A stretch of DNA of 8,130 nucleotides from Betaproteobacteria bacterium (lineage in GTDB: Bacteria; Pseudomonadota; Gammaproteobacteria; Burkholderiales; Usitatibacteraceae), in the NCBI GenBank assembly GCA_012274175.1, contig JAAOZZ010000013.1:1-8130 (forward strand), in the 5' to 3' direction. Under the pieces are notes generated by a model. It was not told the DNA's origin. It saw only the letters and a list, made by a program, of their open reading frames with translations, and made no database searches. Every line of letters begins with the position of its first letter. Position 1 is the first letter of the stretch. Both the position numbers and the translations under genes were made by a program. Shown in pieces: positions 5,833 through 8,130 of the stretch.

Positions 5833-6785
5833 GGATCCAACTCCAGGCCGTCGTAGGCGGCCGACACCTTGAGCGCGTGGTCGCCGCGGGTGAGCTCCTC
5901 GAAGCGGCGCGCCTCCTTCAGCAGGCCCTCGAGGGTCGCGTCGTTGTTGGCCGGCTCGTGGTGGAAGAGCACCAGGTGCTTGGCGCGCGCCATCTGGCAG
6001 AGCTCCACGCCCACGATGTTGCTCGAATGTCCCCAGTCGGCCTTGACACTGATGGCCTCGGCTAGGGCGTACATCGCGTCGAAGATCACGATGTCGGCGT
6101 CGCGGAAGAACTGCGCGAAGCCCTCGGCTTCGGCGCGGTTCTCCAGCTTGTGCTCCGAATCGGTCGAGTACACCACCGACTTGCCATCGTGCTGGAAGCG
6201 ATAGCCGTAGGAGTCGCCCGAATGCAGCTGCAGGTGCGGCGTCACGGTGAGGCCGTCGACTTCGTAGGGCTGGTCGGGCGTGAGCTTCACGAACTCGATC
6301 GTCGCGCCCAGCTGGTCGAACTCCACGGGAAAGCACGGCGGGGACTGCTGGAGGCGAAATGCGTGCTCGAGCACGTCATGGCAGCCGTGAATGCGGATCT
6401 TCGTGCCGGGCACGTACGCCGGGCCGAAGAAGGGGAATCCCATGATGTGGTCCCAGTGCACGTGGGACATGAAGACGTTCACGGTCGCGGGCCGGCGCGC
6501 CTGGCGGGCGAGGATGTGCACCCCGAGAGGGCGCGCTCCGCTGCCCATGTCGCAGACGAAGTACTCCTCGCCCGGCAGCACCAGCTCCACGCACGGCGTG
6601 TGCCCGCCGAACGTGTGCGTGAGGGAGAAGTCGAGCTCGGAGGAGGCGAAAGCGTGGGCCTCCTCGTACGAGGCGAAGGTGCGCCCCGAGGCCTGCACCA
6701 GCGCCTGGGCCAGCTTGTCGCGCACGTCCGCCGAGGTGAGCGCGACCGGGATCGAGCCGCGGGTGCCCCAGAAGCGCACGCGCAC
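5829..6785 (-). CDS. Metallo-beta-lactamase-fold hydrolase
   Basis: Cytoplasmic protein of 318 residues with no signal peptide. It begins with the strand MRVRFWGTRGSIP typical of PhnP/RNase Z-like members of the superfamily. The metal-binding motif is complete: His108-Val-His110-Trp-Asp112-His113. Further candidate ligands are His188 (LHSGDSYGYRF), Asp209 (YSTDSEH), His253 (WGHSS) and His275/276. It is therefore probably an active di-metal hydrolase, perhaps a phosphodiesterase, but the substrate cannot be read from the sequence. The start is GTG 6785, five bases after the stop of the STAS gene; GTG 6779, two codons in, is also possible. The ribosome-binding site is poor, so translation is probably coupled to STAS. 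Its stop overlaps the proposed start of the phosphatase. Its place between STAS and phosphatase suggests a role in the same signalling pathway, which is inference from position only. Confidence 0.87.
   Translation of the reverse strand: MRVRFWGTRGSIPVALTSADVRDKLAQALVQASGRTFASYEEAHAFASSELDFSLTHTFGGHTPCVELVLPGEEYFVCDMGSGARPLGVHILARQARRPATVNVFMSHVHWDHIMGFPFFGPAYVPGTKIRIHGCHDVLEHAFRLQQSPPCFPVEFDQLGATIEFVKLTPDQPYEVDGLTVTPHLQLHSGDSYGYRFQHDGKSVVYSTDSEHKLENRAEAEGFAQFFRDADIVIFDAMYALAEAISVKADWGHSSNIVGVELCQMARAKHLVLFHHEPANNDATLEGLLKEARRFEELTRGDHALKVSAAYDGLELDP
5841..5844 (-). promoter_or_regulatory. Shine-Dalgarno-like GGAG upstream of the CTG start
   Basis: On the minus strand GGAG lies inside the last codons of the metallo-beta-lactamase-fold gene, eight bases before CTG at 5832. 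It supports translation of the phosphatase from CTG by coupling to termination of the upstream gene. Four bases alone are weak evidence; the spacing and the CTGA overlap make it more credible. Confidence 0.4.
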
Positions 6786-6790
6786 GGCCG

Positions 6791-7165
6791 CTAGGCTTTC
6801 TCGTACGCGGCGGCGGCCTCGGCCGACACCGCGCCCAGCGCCTCGCGCACCGTGGGGAAGACCTGGAACACGAGGTTGAAGTGGCTGATCTGGAAGATCT
6901 CCGCGACCATGGGCTGCAGCTGGGCCACGAAGATGCGCCCATGCTGCGCCTTGGCCTGGCGCGACGCCAGCATGAAGCAGCGCAGCCCCGCGCTCGAGAC
7001 GTACTCCAGCGCCGACAGGTCGAGCACGACGGCGCCTGCCTCGCGCGCGGCGCTGTCCACGTGGCCCATCAGCTGGCCGCGGAAGGCATCGCAGGTGTCC
7101 TGGTCGAGGCGTCCCGAGACCTGCAGGACGACCGCCGTGGAATAGCGCCGGGAGGAGACGTTCAT
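6791..7165 (-). CDS. STAS-domain anti-sigma-factor antagonist (RsbV/SpoIIAA-like)
   Basis: Small cytoplasmic protein of 124 residues made of one STAS domain (about 5-110). The switch region reads DLSALEYVSSAGLR at 49-62: the paired serines Ser57-Ser58 before Ala-Gly-Leu sit where RsbV and SpoIIAA are phosphorylated. In this family the unphosphorylated form binds the RsbW-like protein and frees its target. The kinase phosphorylates the serine and a PP2C phosphatase removes the phosphate. Both types of partner are in this window (2239-2658 and 3769-5832). It is the first gene of a three-gene minus-strand operon. The start is ATG 7165. The longer in-frame reading up to 7369 is rejected because it runs through a terminator and the tRNA gene, and the domain begins right at this methionine. 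No clear Shine-Dalgarno sequence or sigma-70 promoter is visible upstream. Confidence 0.9.
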   Translation of the reverse strand: MNVSSRRYSTAVVLQVSGRLDQDTCDAFRGQLMGHVDSAAREAGAVVLDLSALEYVSSAGLRCFMLASRQAKAQHGRIFVAQLQPMVAEIFQISHFNLVFQVFPTVREALGAVSAEAAAAYEKA

Positions 7166-7222
7166 GCGTTCTGTTTTTTCGGGCGGAAGCGGCCCTATTG
7201 TGTCACACCCTCCGGCGCGGCA

Positions 7223-7236
7223 GGCCCGTACGGGCC
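7223..7236. repeat. 14-bp perfect palindrome upstream of the STAS operon
   Basis: GGCCCGTACGGGCC reads the same on both strands and is centred about 65 bases upstream of the STAS start. It lies between the tRNA terminator and the operon. It could be an operator for a dimeric regulator or a hairpin in the leader. In such GC-rich DNA a chance palindrome is also possible. Confidence 0.45.
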
Positions 7237-7256
7237 GGGGTGCGCCCGGGGGCGGA

Positions 7257-7283
7257 AAAAGCCCGCTTCGGAGGCGGGCTTTT
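7257..7283 (-). terminator. Intrinsic terminator after tRNA-Phe
   Basis: AAAAGCCCGC, a seven-base loop TTCGGAG, then GCGGGCTTTT: a perfect 10-bp inverted repeat with a GC-rich core. On the minus strand it ends in a T run and begins about 25 bases past the tRNA 3' end, so it should end the tRNA transcript before the STAS operon. The A/T flanks make it symmetrical, so it could also stop plus-strand transcription. Confidence 0.85.
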
Positions 7284-7308
7284 CGTCGCGGGGACGGGAT
7301 ACGGAATA

Positions 7309-7384
7309 TGGTGGCCTGGGGCGGAATTGAACCACCGACACACGGATTTTCAATCCGCTGCTCTACCAACTGAGCTACCAGGCC
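7309..7384 (-). tRNA. tRNA-Phe (anticodon GAA)
   Basis: A complete 76-base cloverleaf on the minus strand. The acceptor stem is GGCCTGG pairing with CCAGGCC. The D arm is GCTC/GAGC with loop AGTTGGTA. The anticodon stem GCGGA/TCCGT (one G-T pair) carries the loop TTGAAAA, giving anticodon GAA at 7351-7349. The variable loop has five bases. The T arm is GGTGG/CCGCC with loop TTCAATT. Discriminator A is followed by a genome-encoded CCA (7311-7309). It delivers phenylalanine to UUU and UUC codons. It has its own promoter and terminator and is a single-gene unit here. Confidence 0.97.
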
Positions 7385-7397
7385 GGAAAAGCATAAA

Positions 7398-7427
7398 ATT
7401 ATAGCGTTTCAGCCCCTCCAAAGCCAA
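7398..7427 (-). promoter_or_regulatory. Sigma-70-type promoter of tRNA-Phe
   Basis: On the minus strand a perfect -10 TATAAT at 7403-7398 is preceded, with an 18-base spacer, by TTGGCT at 7427-7422 as the -35. Transcription would begin near 7391, about seven bases before the tRNA 5' end. The AT-rich island stands out from the GC-rich surroundings. It lies in the divergent gap shared with the AbrB-family gene. Confidence 0.7.
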
Positions 7428-7435
7428 TCCCGCCA

Positions 7436-8130
7436 GTGGACATCGCCTCGAAGGCCGCGCGCGCGGCCGGCGGCCTCGCCGTTTGCGCCGCGGGCGGCGC
7501 GGTGCTCGCCGTGCTGCACGTGCCGCTGCCCTGGATGATCGGCTCCATGCTCGGGATGGCCGTCGCGCGCATGGCCGGCGCGCGCGTCGAGCCGCTGCCC
7601 CACGGGCGCGACGCGGGACTCATGATCGTGGGCACCGCGCTCGGCCTGCACTTCACCGCGCCCGTGGTCCACGAGGTCGCGAGCTACTGGCCGTGGTTCG
7701 TGGCCCTCGGCTTCTCGGCGATCGGATTCGGCACCGTGAGCGGGTACGTGCTCGAGCGCCTGTCGGGCATCGACCGGACCACGGCGTACTTCGGCATGAT
7801 GCCAGGCGGCGCCTCGGAGATGGCGATGATGGGCGAGCGCCACGGCGCCGCCCCGGATCGCGTGGCCTTCGCCCATTCGATGCGGATGCTGCTGGTGGTC
7901 ACGTCCTTCCCGGTGGCGATCACGCTCGCCGGCTTCCACGCGACCGACGACTACAACCCGGTCGCCATCGCCTTCGACGCGCCGAGGCTCGCGCTCCTCT
8001 TCGCCATGGCCGCGGGCGGCGGGTGGGCCGCGCGGCGCCTGGGCCTGCCCACCGCGTACATGATGGGCTCGCTCATCGTCACCACGGCGCTCACCGTGTC
8101 GGATGTCTCGCTCTCGTCGGTGCCGAGGCC
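7436..8130 (+). CDS. AbrB-family integral membrane protein, 5' part
   Basis: An open frame of 231 codons that runs off the window end. It encodes a polytopic membrane protein of the AbrB family, which is unrelated to the Bacillus DNA-binding AbrB. Its members are poorly characterised and often annotated as putative regulators or transporters. Features seen: LPWMIGSMLG at 31-40, a hydrophobic stretch GLMIVGTALGL at 61-71, the MMPGGASEMAMMGERHG block at 121-137, and SMRMLLVV at 148-155. A second LPTAYMMGSLIV at 204-215 echoes the first motif and shows the internal duplication typical of the family. The full protein is usually about 350 residues, so roughly a third is missing. The start is GTG 7436: an in-frame stop lies at 7394-7396, and no other ATG, GTG or TTG precedes the conserved part. 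No Shine-Dalgarno sequence is visible, so a weak or nearly leaderless start is possible. It is divergent from tRNA-Phe. Confidence 0.85.
   Translation, partial: MDIASKAARAAGGLAVCAAGGAVLAVLHVPLPWMIGSMLGMAVARMAGARVEPLPHGRDAGLMIVGTALGLHFTAPVVHEVASYWPWFVALGFSAIGFGTVSGYVLERLSGIDRTTAYFGMMPGGASEMAMMGERHGAAPDRVAFAHSMRMLLVVTSFPVAITLAGFHATDDYNPVAIAFDAPRLALLFAMAAGGGWAARRLGLPTAYMMGSLIVTTALTVSDVSLSSVPR

Noticed and set aside
4138..5856. Plus-strand open frame of 572 codons opposite the CHASE2-PP2C gene
   Set aside because: The composition is dominated by Arg, His, Glu, Gly and Ala with no recognisable motif. The minus strand carries all CHASE2 and PP2C motifs in one frame.
5833..6336. Upstream extension of the CHASE2-PP2C frame to 6336
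   Set aside because: The extra residues are a shadow of the metallo-hydrolase gene in another frame, rich in Arg, Pro and Gly and without motifs.
7166..7369. N-terminal extension of the STAS gene to 7369
   Set aside because: It would translate through the terminator and most of tRNA-Phe. The STAS domain starts at ATG 7165.
7309..7384. tRNA-Phe as an integration site for a mobile element
   Set aside because: No integrase, no repeated tRNA 3' end and no shift in composition is visible on either side in this window.

Overview
The window is very GC-rich, with strong G/C preference at third codon positions, many GTG/TTG starts and almost no spacer between genes. Together with gene families common in Betaproteobacteria (two-domain-type polyphosphate:AMP phosphotransferase, periplasmic FecR protein, OmpA lipoprotein, CHASE2 sensor, AbrB-type membrane protein), this suggests a free-living betaproteobacterium. 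That placement is an inference. Nothing looks like a phage, insertion sequence or CRISPR array.

Layout: (1) bases 1-2242, plus strand: the 3' part of a PPK2-family polyphosphate:nucleotide phosphotransferase, then, one base after its stop, an MscS-fold channel with a C-terminal cyclic-nucleotide-binding domain (bCNG type). (2) 2239-2658, minus: a short RsbW/SpoIIAB-like anti-sigma-type ATP-binding protein that shares its stop tetranucleotide with the channel gene. (3) 2726-3782, plus: a secreted FecR-domain protein and an OmpA-family lipoprotein, apparently an operon, reading away from the anti-sigma gene from a short AT-rich divergent promoter region. (4) 7165-3769, minus: an operon of STAS anti-sigma-factor antagonist, metallo-beta-lactamase-fold protein, and a CHASE2 sensor fused to a SpoIIE/RsbU PP2C phosphatase; its 3' end overlaps that of the OmpA gene by 14 bases. 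(5) 7309-7384, minus: tRNA-Phe(GAA) with its own promoter and a strong terminator. (6) 7436 to the window end, plus: the first 231 codons of an AbrB-family membrane protein, a gene that runs off the window.

The most coherent story is a complete partner-switching circuit spread over two transcription units: phosphatase (RsbU-like, with a periplasmic sensor), STAS switch protein (RsbV-like) and kinase/anti-sigma (RsbW-like). Between them lie two envelope proteins that could supply or receive the signal, and a metallo-hydrolase is embedded in the phosphatase operon. No sigma factor or other output is visible here. The anti-sigma protein has an altered G1 ATP-binding box, so its kinase activity is uncertain. 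The phosphatase gene seems to start at a CTG codon overlapping the stop of the preceding gene.
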